From: Pseudorhodoferax soli
GTDB taxonomy: Bacteria > Pseudomonadota > Gammaproteobacteria > Burkholderiales > Burkholderiaceae_C
DNA length: 64,000 bases
NCBI RefSeq assembly: GCF_003337555.1
Contig: NZ_QPJK01000007.1
Coordinates: forward strand, 382,553-446,552
Direction: 5' to 3'
In this document: in pieces, positions 50,948-60,382 of the stretch
Layout: the number at the start of each line of letters is the position of its first letter
Position numbering within the stretch: position 1 is the stretch's first letter
Notes under the pieces: generated by a model
What the model was told of the DNA's origin: nothing
What the model saw: only the letters and a program-made list of their open reading frames with translations
Databases searched by the model: none
Program-made: the position numbers and the translations under genes

Positions 50948-52186
50948 TCAGGCCGGCGCCAGGGCCGTGCGCCGCACGCGGCCCACGTTGAACGCGCTGG
51001 CGATCAACACGGCCTGCACGAGGGCCAGGCCGATGAACACAGCCGCGTACTGGCCCTTGTCCATCAGCGGGCCGAACACCAGCGGCGCCAGGGCCTGGCC
51101 GATGTCCAGGCCCGAGTAGACGACACCGTAGACGCGGCCGCTCGCGTTGGCCGGCGTGGCGCGCTTGACGATCATGTCGCGCGAGGGCCCGGCGATGCCC
51201 GCCCCCAGCCCCATGAGGCCGAACATCACCGGCACCATCCAGGCCGGCGGGTGCATGAACCCCAGCGCCAGCGCCACGCAGGCCGCGAAGCCGAAGCCCA
51301 GGGCCACCAGCTTCTCGCAGCGCGTGGGGTCGGACACCAGAAAGCCCCCCGCCACCATGGCCAGCGCGCTGCAGACCATGTAGACCGTCAGGCACAGCGC
51401 AGCCTGTGCCACCGGCACGGCGTGCAGCTCGCGCGCCGCGCCGGGCGCGAACACCTGCACGATGCCCAATGCCACCGCGTAGAAAAAGAAGAAACCGAAG
51501 CACATCCAGACCGCCGGGATGCGCAGGAAGCCGAAGCTGCTGTCCGCCGCGGCGGCACCGGGCTTTGCCGGCACTGCTGCAGGCAGCGCCAGCTTCTCGC
51601 GGTTGAAGAGCAGCAGCGCCAGCACCGCGAACGCGAACACGCCGGCGCAGACCAGCGCCGTGCGCCACGAGGTGGCGATCGCGATCGGCACCAGCATGGC
51701 TGGCGCCACCGCCCAGCCCAGGCTGCCGGTGATGCCGTGCACGCTGTAGCCGTGGCCCAGCCGCGCCGCACTGACCTTGCGGTTCAGCAGCGTGTAGTCG
51801 ACCGGGTGGAACACGCCGTTGCCGACGCCGGCCACCACCGAGAACATGGCCAGCATCCAGTAGTGCGTGCTCACCGAATAGCCGAAGGCCGCCAGCCCCA
51901 GCAGCGCGAGCCCGCCGAACAGCACGGGCCGCGGCCCGAAGCGGTCCACCACGAAACCAGAGGCCGCCTGCACCGCGCACGAAGTGACGAAGAACAGCGT
52001 CATCAGGAAGCCGAGCTCGGCATAGCCCACGCCGAAGTCGTCCTTGAGCCAGGGAAACAGCGGCGCCAGCAGCAGCTGGCTGAAGTGGCTGACCAGGTGG
52101 GCGATGCCGACCAGGCCGATCACGTGTGCGTCTTGTCTCAGGCCCGCCTTGCCCGCCGGCAGGGAAGCCGCTGTTGTCGTCGTCAT
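50948..52186 (-). CDS. MFS transporter
   Basis: A 412-residue, 12-helix major facilitator. The loop after helix 2 reads GFVVDRFGPRPVLFGGLALL. A FHPVDYTLLNRKV segment and GYSVHGITGSLGWAVAPAML resemble the fosmidomycin-resistance (Fsr)-like group, but the substrate is unknown. No good ribosome site precedes the ATG at 52186. It is divergent from the AraC regulator at 52258. Confidence 0.86.
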   Translation of the reverse strand: MTTTTAASLPAGKAGLRQDAHVIGLVGIAHLVSHFSQLLLAPLFPWLKDDFGVGYAELGFLMTLFFVTSCAVQAASGFVVDRFGPRPVLFGGLALLGLAAFGYSVSTHYWMLAMFSVVAGVGNGVFHPVDYTLLNRKVSAARLGHGYSVHGITGSLGWAVAPAMLVPIAIATSWRTALVCAGVFAFAVLALLLFNREKLALPAAVPAKPGAAAADSSFGFLRIPAVWMCFGFFFFYAVALGIVQVFAPGAARELHAVPVAQAALCLTVYMVCSALAMVAGGFLVSDPTRCEKLVALGFGFAACVALALGFMHPPAWMVPVMFGLMGLGAGIAGPSRDMIVKRATPANASGRVYGVVYSGLDIGQALAPLVFGPLMDKGQYAAVFIGLALVQAVLIASAFNVGRVRRTALAPA

Positions 52187-52214
52187 GGAGGCAGATGCTA
52201 CGCCTGCAGAAATG

Positions 52215-52237
52215 CGACGAAAGGACAGGATTCGTCG
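52215..52237. promoter_or_regulatory. Inverted repeat in the MFS/AraC divergent region
   Basis: CGACGAA (52215-52221) and TTCGTCG (52231-52237) are exact inverted copies separated by nine bases, centred between the two divergent start codons (52186 and 52258). A candidate operator for the AraC regulator. Confidence 0.5.
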
Positions 52238-52257
52238 AATACCGGACAATCTGCACC

Positions 52258-53085
52258 ATGGCCCAGCGACACGCCCGCCTGGAACCGGTGGGCGACACCG
52301 ACCCCTTCACGCCCGATGCCGCGCGCCAGGTGCGCGTGCGCGCGCGCAGCATGCCGGCCGACACCCACTTCGAGCCGCACCGCCACCCCTGGGCCCAGCT
52401 GGCCTTCTGCGCCAGCGGCACCTTGCGGGTGCGCGCCCTGCCCGAGGGCGATGAAGGCGAGCGGCGCGAGGAGCTGACCTACATCGTGCCGCCTTCGCGC
52501 GCGGTGTGGATCGCGCCGGGCCAGCTGCACTGCATCGACGTGCTGGAGGCGGCGGAGTTCCGCACGCTCTACCTGCACGCCAGCCTCACGCCGGCGGGCT
52601 GGAGCGGCAGCCGCATGATCGTAGCCTCGGCGCTGCTGCGCGAACTCGTGCAGGGGCTGGACGCGCAGCCGCTGCGCCCCGAGCGCGAAGCCCTGCTGAT
52701 GCGGCTCGTGCACGACGAGATCACGCATGCCGATCCGCAGGCCCTGGCCGTGCCCATGCCGCATGCGCAGCATGGCGACAAGCGCCTGCGCGCGCTGTGC
52801 GAGGCCGTGGTGCGGGCCCCGGCGGCACGCACCACATTGGCCGGCTGGGCCGCCGACGTGGGCGCCAGCGAGCGCACCATCGCGCGGCTGTTCCAGGGCG
52901 AGCTCGGCACCAGCTACCAGCAGTGGCGCCAGCAGGCGGCCCTGGCCCATGCCTTGCCGCTGCTGGCCCAGGGCGCCTCGGTGGCGCAGGTGGCAGCCGC
53001 CACGGGCTACGCCAGCGAGAGCGCCTTCTCGGCGATGTTCAAGGCCGCCATGGGCCAGCCGCCGAGCAGCTTCCAAGGGCGCTGA
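52258..53085 (+). CDS. AraC family regulator with N-terminal cupin
   Basis: A 275-residue protein. Residues about 20-110 form a cupin-type sensor (FEPHRHPWAQLAFCASGTLR, then VPPSRAVWIAPGQLH). Residues about 175-272 are the double helix-turn-helix (LAGWAADVGASERTIARLFQ and VAQVAAATGYASESAFSAMF). It is divergent from the MFS-TauE/SafE pair, which it most likely controls. The ATG at 52258 was chosen because upstream in-frame starts fall in the operator region. Confidence 0.9.
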   Translation: MAQRHARLEPVGDTDPFTPDAARQVRVRARSMPADTHFEPHRHPWAQLAFCASGTLRVRALPEGDEGERREELTYIVPPSRAVWIAPGQLHCIDVLEAAEFRTLYLHASLTPAGWSGSRMIVASALLRELVQGLDAQPLRPEREALLMRLVHDEITHADPQALAVPMPHAQHGDKRLRALCEAVVRAPAARTTLAGWAADVGASERTIARLFQGELGTSYQQWRQQAALAHALPLLAQGASVAQVAAATGYASESAFSAMFKAAMGQPPSSFQGR

Positions 53086-53205
53086 GCCGGTGATTCATCG
53101 CTTTTCCGACCGGAAATCGATGAACTTAAATCGCTTTTTGATCAACCGGCTTGCTCCCAGAATCGCGGTCTTGCCCCACCCCAACCCCCTCGCGAGGCCC
53201 CCGAC

Positions 53206-54099
53206 ATGCAGCAACTTCTCTCCCTGACGATCGCCATGGCCGCCGCCCTCGCCTGCGGGCACGCTGCAGCGCAGTCCGACACGCTGGCCAAGATCAAGTC
53301 GAGCGGCGCCATCACCATCGGCGCACGCGACAGCCAGATCCCGTTCTCGTACAAGCCCACCGGCAGCGGTGACCCGACCGGCTTCACCAACGACATCTGC
53401 CTGAAGATCGTCGATGCGGTCAAGGCCCAGCTCGCGTTGCCCAGGCTCGAGGTGCGCTACATGATCCTGACCTCGACCAACCGCATCCCGCTGCTCACCA
53501 ACGGCTCGGTCGACCTGGACTGCGCCACCACCACCAACACCGTGCAGCGCCAGCAGCAGGTGGCCTTCGCGCCCAGCCACTTCGTGACCAGCATCACGGC
53601 GGCCGTCAAGAAGAACTCGGGCATCAACAGCTTCGCCGACCTGAACGGCAAGACCGTCTCCACCGTGGCCGGCAGCACCGGCGTGCAGCTGCTGCGCAGC
53701 TACAAGCGCTCGGGCAACATCGAGGTGCAGGACCTGGCGGCCAAGGACACGGCGGACGGCTTCCTCATGATGGCCTCGGGCCGCACGGCCGCCTACATCC
53801 TGGACGATGTGCAACTGGCCGGCCTGATCGCCACCTCGCCCAACCCCGACGACTTCAAGATCCTCACGCAGGAATCGCTGCGCCAGGAGCCCTACGGCAT
53901 CATGGTCCGCAAGGACGACCCCGCCTTCAAGGCGCTGGTCGACAAGACCGTGACCGAGATCATGGCCTCCGGTGCGATCAACGAGATCTATGCCAAGTGG
54001 TTCCTGCGGCCGATCCCGCCGACCAACGCCAACCTGAACTTCCCGATGACCGACGCGGTCAAGGAGATCTACCGGAACCCCAACAACAACGGCGTCTGA
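53206..54099 (+). CDS. ABC transporter binding protein, GltI-like (glutamate/aspartate)
   Basis: A 297-residue family-3 solute-binding protein with a signal peptide cut near HAAAQ-SDTL. The mature part reads IKSSGAITIGARDSQIPFSY, GFTNDICLKIVDAV, LVTNRIPLL-like segment (here TSTNRIPLLTNGSVDLDCAT) and GKTVSTVAGSTGVQLLRSY, close to the E. coli glutamate/aspartate receptor. No permease or ATPase genes accompany it. A LysR gene lies convergently directly after it, with adjoining stops. Confidence 0.88.
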   Translation: MQQLLSLTIAMAAALACGHAAAQSDTLAKIKSSGAITIGARDSQIPFSYKPTGSGDPTGFTNDICLKIVDAVKAQLALPRLEVRYMILTSTNRIPLLTNGSVDLDCATTTNTVQRQQQVAFAPSHFVTSITAAVKKNSGINSFADLNGKTVSTVAGSTGVQLLRSYKRSGNIEVQDLAAKDTADGFLMMASGRTAAYILDDVQLAGLIATSPNPDDFKILTQESLRQEPYGIMVRKDDPAFKALVDKTVTEIMASGAINEIYAKWFLRPIPPTNANLNFPMTDAVKEIYRNPNNNGV

Positions 54100-55002
54100 T
54101 CAGTCGCCCTGGAACATGCGCGAGAAGTCGCAGCTTTCCTGGGCCAGCATGACCACAGACGCCAGCAGCGAACTGCGGTGCTCGCCCTTGTACATGGCCA
54201 CGTAGGGCACGGGCGGCAGCGCCGGCGTGACATCCAGCACCGCGAGCAGCCCGCCCTCGACCATCGGCGCCACGGCCGCGCGCGGCAGGTAGCTCACGCC
54301 CAGGCCGGAGATGGTGAGGCCGATCAGCGCCACGAGGTTGTGGACGACGATGGGCTTGGCCGGCTGCACGCCCAGGTTCTTCATCCAGCTGTCGTAGAGC
54401 AGGCCCGTGCCGGAGCGCGCGCCCTGCAGCAGCAGCTGGTGCTGCGCCAGCTCGTGCAGCCGGATGCGCCGGCCGGCCTGCACCAGGCCGGGCTTGCACA
54501 TCCAGGCGCTCTCGACCAGGCCGACCCGCTTGCTCGGGATGCGCGTGTCGGCAAAGGCGTCGGGCACGACCACCAGGTCGAGTTCGTCGGCCAGCACCTT
54601 CTCGCGCAGGTTGACGCTGCTGTCCACGTCGGGCTCCAGCGTGACCTGCGGGTAGTGCACCTGGATCAGCTCGACCCAGCGCGGCAGCCAGGTCATGGCG
54701 GTGAGTTCGGTCACGCCCATGCGCACGCGGCGCGCGACGACCTCGGCACGGCCGAACTGCTCGATGGCCGCGTTGCGCTGGTCCAGCAGCCCCTTGGCCA
54801 GCAGGAACATCTCCTCGCCCTTCTCGGTGAGCCGGGCCGAGCGCTGGCTGCGGTCGAACAGTTCGGTATCGAACGCCAGCTCGAGCTCGTGCACGCGCTT
54901 GGACACGGCCGACTGCGAGGTGTGCAGCTTGTGCGCGGCGAGCGCGAAGCTGCCGAGCTCGCCGATCCAGTAGAGCGCCTCGAGTTGCTTGAAGGTCATC
55001 AT
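54100..55002 (-). CDS. LysR family regulator
   Basis: A 300-residue protein. The helix-turn-helix (MTFKQLEALYWIGELGSFAL, AAHKLHTSQSAVSKRVHELE) is followed by a periplasmic-binding-like effector domain from about residue 90. It is convergent with the receptor gene and divergent from the aminotransferase-fold gene (109 bases shared). The motif ATCGCTTTT occurs in that shared region and twice upstream of the receptor gene. An AAGG site lies seven bases before the chosen ATG. Confidence 0.9.
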   Translation of the reverse strand: MMTFKQLEALYWIGELGSFALAAHKLHTSQSAVSKRVHELELAFDTELFDRSQRSARLTEKGEEMFLLAKGLLDQRNAAIEQFGRAEVVARRVRMGVTELTAMTWLPRWVELIQVHYPQVTLEPDVDSSVNLREKVLADELDLVVVPDAFADTRIPSKRVGLVESAWMCKPGLVQAGRRIRLHELAQHQLLLQGARSGTGLLYDSWMKNLGVQPAKPIVVHNLVALIGLTISGLGVSYLPRAAVAPMVEGGLLAVLDVTPALPPVPYVAMYKGEHRSSLLASVVMLAQESCDFSRMFQGD

Positions 55003-55111
55003 CGCCACGCCTTGAAAGAACACTTTTCCTCTTTGAATCGTATCCATAAATATCGCTTTTAGAAATGCTGCATGCCCCGCAGAATTTGGCGACTCCACCA
55101 GGACCCCACCC

Positions 55112-56401
55112 ATGACAGCCCCCCAAGGCGAACTCTTCTCCGACGCGCTGCAGGCGCAGATCAAGGCCCGCTTCCTGCACGTCGACCACGACATCACGGG
55201 CCGCGAGCGGCTGTTCTTCGACAACGCGGGCGGCTCGTTCCGCCTCAAGGCCGCCGTCGAGCAGTTCGCCCGCATCGACGCGGTGCCCGACAACCCCGAG
55301 CGCATCCACGAAACCGCCGTGTTCCTGCAGCAGGTGCAGGCCAGGGGCACGCAGGACCTGCGCACCGTGCTCAACGCCGAGGGCGGCAGCGTCTACGCGG
55401 CGCTGACGGCCTCGGGCGCGATGTTCGACATGGTGCGCGCCATCGCCGAGAACGTGCCCGGCAGCAACATGGTCACCACCGTGCTGGAGCACCCCTCCTC
55501 CTTCGACGCCATGCAGTTGTATGCCGAGCGCACCGGCCGCGAACTGCGCGTGGCGCCGTCCAACCCCATCACGGGCGGTGTCGACGTGGAGGCCATCTGC
55601 CGCCTGGTCGATGCCGACACCGCGCTGCTCAGCGTGATCTACGCCTCCAACATCTCGGGCGCCAAGCTTGACATCGCCGAGATCGTGCGGCGCGCGCGCG
55701 CCATCCAACCCGACCTGTACATCGTGGTCGACGCCGTGCAGCATGCGCCGCACGGCCTGATCGACCTGGCGAAGACGCCCGTGGACGGCATCAACATCGC
55801 GCCCTACAAGTTCTTCGGCTGCCGCGGCTCGGGCCTGGCCTGGCTGTCGGACCGCGCGGCCCGGCTGCCGCACCACAAGCTCGCGGCCAAGAAGCCGGAC
55901 TTCTGGGACCTGGGCAGCGCTGCGCCCTGGCAGTTCGCGGTCATGAGCGAGATCGTCGACTACGTCGCCTGGCTGGGCGCGCAGTCCGGTGCGGCCGGGG
56001 ACCGGCGCACGCTGTTCGCGCGCGGCATCGAGAAGATCGAACTGCACGAGCGCGCGCTGCTGGCACGCCTGCTCGAAGGCAGCGATGCGGCGCCCGGCCT
56101 GCGCCACCAGCGCGGCGTGCAGGTGTTCCTGGACCACGCGGACCTGTCCAGGCGCGACCTGATCCTGGCCATCGGCATCGAAGGCCTGGAATACGCGCAG
56201 GCCGTGCGCGAGTACGAGCAGCGCGGCGTGGTGGTCTACGAGCGCGTGGCGAGCAGCCTGTATTCGAAGCGCATGCTGGAGTCCTTCGGGCTGGCCGGTG
56301 CCGTGCGCGTGTCGCCGCTGCACTGCCACGGCACCGCCGATGTGGACCGCTTCCTGCGCGTCACGCAGGAGATCGCGCAGGCCTTTGCAGGCCCGCGCTG
56401 A
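55112..56401 (+). CDS. Class-V aminotransferase fold PLP enzyme
   Basis: A 429-residue PLP enzyme of the NifS/CsdA-like class-V group. The cofactor aspartate region is IVVDAVQHAPHGLIDLAK. The Schiff-base lysine is in INIAPYKFFGCRGSGLAWLS. The usual SufS/IscS catalytic cysteine loop is not evident, so a cysteine desulfurase role is unlikely; an aminotransferase, lyase or epimerase of an amino acid fits better. The divergent LysR gene and the nearby GltI-like receptor suggest amino-acid use. Confidence 0.83.
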   Translation: MTAPQGELFSDALQAQIKARFLHVDHDITGRERLFFDNAGGSFRLKAAVEQFARIDAVPDNPERIHETAVFLQQVQARGTQDLRTVLNAEGGSVYAALTASGAMFDMVRAIAENVPGSNMVTTVLEHPSSFDAMQLYAERTGRELRVAPSNPITGGVDVEAICRLVDADTALLSVIYASNISGAKLDIAEIVRRARAIQPDLYIVVDAVQHAPHGLIDLAKTPVDGINIAPYKFFGCRGSGLAWLSDRAARLPHHKLAAKKPDFWDLGSAAPWQFAVMSEIVDYVAWLGAQSGAAGDRRTLFARGIEKIELHERALLARLLEGSDAAPGLRHQRGVQVFLDHADLSRRDLILAIGIEGLEYAQAVREYEQRGVVVYERVASSLYSKRMLESFGLAGAVRVSPLHCHGTADVDRFLRVTQEIAQAFAGPR

Positions 56402-58336
56402 TCAGGGTGCCGCGAATGCCGTGGCAGCTTCAACGCGCGCGCGCTCGAGCACCAGCGCGCGGTCGCCTTCGAGCATGAAGCGTTCCTGCACGAGGCGGCT
56501 GACGGCGGCGTCGACCTGCTCTACATAGCTCTTGGCCCCCTCGGGATAACGCACGGCCAGCGGCGTGCGGCTGTCGCCCGGCGTGGCCTGGCGCGGCAGC
56601 GCGGCGTAGCCGCCGTAGACGTTGCACAGGTCGCCCGCACCGTAGCCCTGTGCCCGCGGATTCCAGCCCGTGAAGGTGGCCAGCGGCGCCTGCACGAACG
56701 GCAGGCGCACGCCGCCCAGGTCGTTGCCGTCGGCATCGGTGCCGGGGACGTAGGCCGGGTAGGCCTTGCCGCGCAGCGGTGGCTGGACGGTGGTGTCCAT
56801 CAGTTGCAGGTGGTTGTAAGCCGGCTGCGCCACGCTGCCCGCGATGCGCGGAAGCTGCAGCTGCGCCAGCGGCACCAGGGTCTTGTCGTCCAGCGAAGGG
56901 AAACGGCTGGCCGGCGGCGCCTTGCCGCTGCCGACCCAGTCCTCCAGCGCCACGTACAGCGCGCGCAACACCGGCGAGGGATTCAAGGGGTTGCTCGGCC
57001 GCGCGCAGACCGGCACGGCCTCGGGCCCAGCGCCCCAGCGGTTGAAGTGCGGCGCGCCCGCCACGAAGTACAGGCGCACGTCGGGCGGCATGGGCACGGG
57101 CTTGCCGTCCGGCGTGGTGTTGAGCAGATAGGCGCGCGCCTGGTAGAACTCCGTGGACGAGTCCACGTGCACGATGCGCGGGCAGGTGGCGGTGGCGCGG
57201 CAGGCCGACAGCAGGCTGCCGATGTTGCCGCTCACCGGGTCGGTGGTGTCGGCATAGGTGAACGGGAACTGGTCGCCCGGGAAATCGTGGTCCTCGTGCT
57301 GGCGCGAATAGCGGCTGGGCTGCGCGAAGCGGTAGTTCACGTAGGTCTTGCGCGAGCCCGCGATGTGCGGCATGGCACCGTCGAACACCCGGCGCCCGCC
57401 CTCGTCGGCGTTGAAGCCCTCGTAAATGAAGTCGCGCACGAAGCGGCCCGACTGCGAGATGCCCAGGCCCAGCGTGTGCTGGATGCCCGACAGCGGGCTG
57501 GCCAGCGCATGGCCTGGGTTGCCGCGCAGGAAGGACACCAGATCGCGCGTGGCCGCGAAGGCCAGGCCGGCCGGCACGGCGCCCTGCGCGGGGTAGACGA
57601 ATTCGTAGATGGCGCCGGCATCCATGTCGGCGGGCCGCGTGATCTCGATGCGGTTGGGCGCGACGTAGCGGAACGCGCCCTGCAGCACGCGCGGCAGGTC
57701 CGCATCGCGTGCGCGCACGGTCAGCACGGCGCGCGCCGGGTCCAGATCGCTGGCCGGATAGGTCAGCTCGCCCACGCCGGTGGCGCCCGGCTTGTCGAAG
57801 ACGAACTGCTCGCGCGTGGTGCCGCGCACACTGTCCAGCACCGGCAATTGCATGTTGATCAGCGGACCCCCGATGTCGCTCTGCCAGCCGCTCCAGACCA
57901 CGGTGGTGCCGCGCTGCATCAGGAAGCCGTCGCCCGCCTCGGCCGCCTTGCCGGGAATGTTGCTGACCGCACCGAGGTTGAGCATGACCATGGCATGGCT
58001 GCGCCCGCGGTTGGGCACCTCGTACAGCAGCGTGGCCGAGCGCCGGGCCGGATCGGCAGCGCGCAGCACCGTCACCTGCGTGGAGAACTCGACCAGGCCG
58101 GCCGCGTTCACCGGCGCCCGGCCGATGTCCACGATGTTCGCAAGCTGGGCCGACCTGGGATCGACGGCGAAGGATGCCACGGCGTCGATCCGTTCGTAGG
58201 CGCCGGTCGTGCCGAACACGCGGCCCTCGAAGGCCGGCTTCACCGACACCGTCCTGAAGTCGACGACGCGCGCTTGGGCAAGGCCCCACGCGACAGACAG
58301 GGCACACAGCAGCAGTGGAAATCGAAAGTGTGTCAT
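56402..58336 (-). CDS. Exported alpha/beta-hydrolase domain protein
   Basis: A 644-residue protein with a signal peptide cut near AQARV. It matches the large alpha/beta-hydrolase-domain family often annotated as hypothetical: ILF-type core with LGLGISQSGRFVRDFIYEGF supplying a GxSxSGR nucleophile, and PGDQFPFTYADTTDPVSG. Substrate unknown; periplasmic or secreted esterase likely. It is transcribed away from the TetR gene at 58426, a likely regulator pair. The aminotransferase-fold gene ends directly against its stop, on the opposite strand. Confidence 0.82.
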   Translation of the reverse strand: MTHFRFPLLLCALSVAWGLAQARVVDFRTVSVKPAFEGRVFGTTGAYERIDAVASFAVDPRSAQLANIVDIGRAPVNAAGLVEFSTQVTVLRAADPARRSATLLYEVPNRGRSHAMVMLNLGAVSNIPGKAAEAGDGFLMQRGTTVVWSGWQSDIGGPLINMQLPVLDSVRGTTREQFVFDKPGATGVGELTYPASDLDPARAVLTVRARDADLPRVLQGAFRYVAPNRIEITRPADMDAGAIYEFVYPAQGAVPAGLAFAATRDLVSFLRGNPGHALASPLSGIQHTLGLGISQSGRFVRDFIYEGFNADEGGRRVFDGAMPHIAGSRKTYVNYRFAQPSRYSRQHEDHDFPGDQFPFTYADTTDPVSGNIGSLLSACRATATCPRIVHVDSSTEFYQARAYLLNTTPDGKPVPMPPDVRLYFVAGAPHFNRWGAGPEAVPVCARPSNPLNPSPVLRALYVALEDWVGSGKAPPASRFPSLDDKTLVPLAQLQLPRIAGSVAQPAYNHLQLMDTTVQPPLRGKAYPAYVPGTDADGNDLGGVRLPFVQAPLATFTGWNPRAQGYGAGDLCNVYGGYAALPRQATPGDSRTPLAVRYPEGAKSYVEQVDAAVSRLVQERFMLEGDRALVLERARVEAATAFAAP

Positions 58337-58425
58337 AGAAAAGAATTTACATTACAGGTCGCATGCAACATGCAATTGTTGGGCCACCGGCATGGAACGG
58401 CCGGGCCGGCCCCGACAATCGTTCG

Positions 58426-59121
58426 ATGCCCACCGACCTGCCACCGAAACCTCGCCGCACCCAGGCCAGCCGCTCCACCGAAACGCGCCAACGCGTGATG
58501 GACACCGCCGTCGCACTGATCAGCGAGCGCAGCTTCCAGGCGGCCACGGTGTTCGAGATTGCCAAGCGCGCCGGCGTGACCACGGGCGCCGTGCAGCACC
58601 ACTTTCCGAGCAAGGCCGACCTGATCCTGAACCTGATCGACCACCTGGGCACGCTGCCCATCGAAGACGGCGGCATCTGGCCGGACACCGGCATGCCGCT
58701 CGCGGAGCGCGTGCACGCGTTCGTGCAGGCCCTGTGGCTGCGCTCGTACGCGCCGGCGCGGTTTCTCGTGGCGTGGTCGGTCTACTTCGGCTGCAGCGAC
58801 GAGCCGACCGTGCTGCAGCATGTGGGCCAGCGGCGCGATGCGATGACCGCCCGGCTGCACGCCCGGTTCGGCGAGACCTTCCCGGAAGCCGGTGATGGCG
58901 AAGGCCGCCAGACGCTGGTGGACACGCTGCTGTCCTGCCTGCGCGGCCTGGGCGTGGGCCGCACCTTCGGCACCGACGCCGATGCCGAGGCGCGGCAACT
59001 GCGCTTCATCGCGGCCATGGTGGTGCACCACTGCGCCGGCGTGGCGCAGAAGGCGCCTGCCTCCCGGAAGCCTCGTGCCGTCAAGCCGCCAGCGCCACGC
59101 CGCCGGCCAGCCGCTCGCTGA
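58426..59121 (+). CDS. TetR family regulator
   Basis: A 231-residue protein. Helix-turn-helix: VMDTAVALISERSFQAATVF, EIAKRAGVTTGAVQHHFPSK. The C-terminal ligand domain is helical, and the end is basic and proline-rich (KPPAPRRRPAAR). It is divergent from the exported hydrolase. An in-frame ATG 63 bases upstream exists, but the start MPTDL is closer to family length. Its last 41 bases overlap the end of hipA on the other strand. Confidence 0.87.
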   Translation: MPTDLPPKPRRTQASRSTETRQRVMDTAVALISERSFQAATVFEIAKRAGVTTGAVQHHFPSKADLILNLIDHLGTLPIEDGGIWPDTGMPLAERVHAFVQALWLRSYAPARFLVAWSVYFGCSDEPTVLQHVGQRRDAMTARLHARFGETFPEAGDGEGRQTLVDTLLSCLRGLGVGRTFGTDADAEARQLRFIAAMVVHHCAGVAQKAPASRKPRAVKPPAPRRRPAAR

Positions 59122-60382
59122 CCGACGCACGCACCGCGGGCGGCGCCTCCTGCAGCAGCGCAGGCCAGTCGGCCTGCGCCTGGCGTACCAGCTGGCGCGC
59201 GATGCGCAGCAGGTTGGGCACGCGCAGCAGCCGCGCGGCCTTGAGCATGGCCTCCAGCTGGTCCCAGCCGAAGGCGCGCAAGCGCGTGTCGATGGCGCGG
59301 TTCACGGCGTAGTCGTTCGGGCCGACCTCGGCGAACAGCGCGCTCACGCAGACCGGGTCGTACAGCGGCGCCAGCACGGGCTGGCGCGCGTCGGGATACA
59401 GCAGCGCCCAGTTCTTGAGGTGCGCATCGGTGTTGCCCATCAGGATGAACGCGACGAAGCGCCCCATGAACTCGCGCACATCGGGCACGGGCCGGGCCGA
59501 GTAGCGGTCCAGCACCTGCAGCATGGTGGCGTAGTCGCGCACCATCTCGCGGCCGTACTTGTGCTGCGGCGGGTACTGCAGCGCCTGGGCGAACTCTTCC
59601 ATGTGGATGCGCTGCCCCTCGGGCCCGCGGTCGAAGCGGGGCACGGCCAGGATCTGCCCGAACGGCACCTGCTCGGGCAGTTCGGCGTCGGCGCGCGCGA
59701 TGATGCGGGCCTGGGCGCAGGCCAGGCCCAGCGCCCCGCACAAGCGGTAGCCCGCCATCTCGTTGGCGACCAGCTCGGGGTGCCGCGCCGTCGGTAGCTT
59801 CAAGATGAAGGCGCCGGCCTGGCCATGGCGGCGCACCACGTAGCGCCGGCCGTCCTGCACGGCCGAAAACTTGGTCACCACGCCGGGCAGCGCGGCGGCG
59901 TCCTCCACGGGCTCCTCGACGAAGCCGGGTTCCAGCACATCCAGGCCCAGCGCCGTGTGCCAGTGGCGCACCACATCGGGAATGCCCTCGCGTGCGGGCA
60001 CGGGCTCGACCTCGATGGCACCCATGAGGTCGTGGCCGGCGGCGGCCAGCAGTTCGAACTCGTCGTCGGGGCTGCAGCGGCGTTCGCGCGCCAGCCGCTC
60101 GCGGTTGTGGCCCTCGGGCAGCAGGTTGGCGAACCAGGCCGGCCAGCGCCCGCCGAGCTGCACCAGGCGCGCATCGTGCGGCGCGGCAAGGATGGCGCGC
60201 GTGTCGTCCTCGCGCTCGCCACGCAAGGCCAGCGAGAGCGTGGGGCGCGCAGGGTCGGCGATGTAGTCGGCGTCGAACGAGGCACGCAGGATGTCGCCGT
60301 ACTGCGAGAGATAGCCGATGGCCCGGCGGCTGCGGTCCGGCAGGTGCAGGTGCATGCGCAGGTAGCGGATGGCGGTGCTCAC
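59081..60382 (-). CDS. hipA: HipA family serine/threonine kinase toxin
   Basis: A 433-residue kinase, length typical of HipA (440 in E. coli). Residues about 1-100 form the N1 domain (RAIGYLSQYGDILRASFDAD; WFANLLPEGHNRERLARERR). The kinase part contains GAFILKLPTARHPELVANEM (ATP lysine), the catalytic loop LMGNTDAHLKNWALLYPDAR and the metal aspartate in LAPLYDPVCVSA. In E. coli HipA phosphorylates glutamyl-tRNA synthetase and triggers persistence. The gate-loop motif before the ATP site reads PGVVTKFSAVQ rather than the usual GAQxK-type sequence. The start is GTG, overlapping the hipB stop by four bases. Confidence 0.88.
   Translation of the reverse strand: MSTAIRYLRMHLHLPDRSRRAIGYLSQYGDILRASFDADYIADPARPTLSLALRGEREDDTRAILAAPHDARLVQLGGRWPAWFANLLPEGHNRERLARERRCSPDDEFELLAAAGHDLMGAIEVEPVPAREGIPDVVRHWHTALGLDVLEPGFVEEPVEDAAALPGVVTKFSAVQDGRRYVVRRHGQAGAFILKLPTARHPELVANEMAGYRLCGALGLACAQARIIARADAELPEQVPFGQILAVPRFDRGPEGQRIHMEEFAQALQYPPQHKYGREMVRDYATMLQVLDRYSARPVPDVREFMGRFVAFILMGNTDAHLKNWALLYPDARQPVLAPLYDPVCVSALFAEVGPNDYAVNRAIDTRLRAFGWDQLEAMLKAARLLRVPNLLRIARQLVRQAQADWPALLQEAPPAVRASVSERLAGGVALAA

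Noticed and set aside
55112-56401. Cysteine desulfurase (SufS/IscS)
   Set aside because: The PLP fold matches but the catalytic cysteine loop is not evident and no Suf or Isc genes are nearby.
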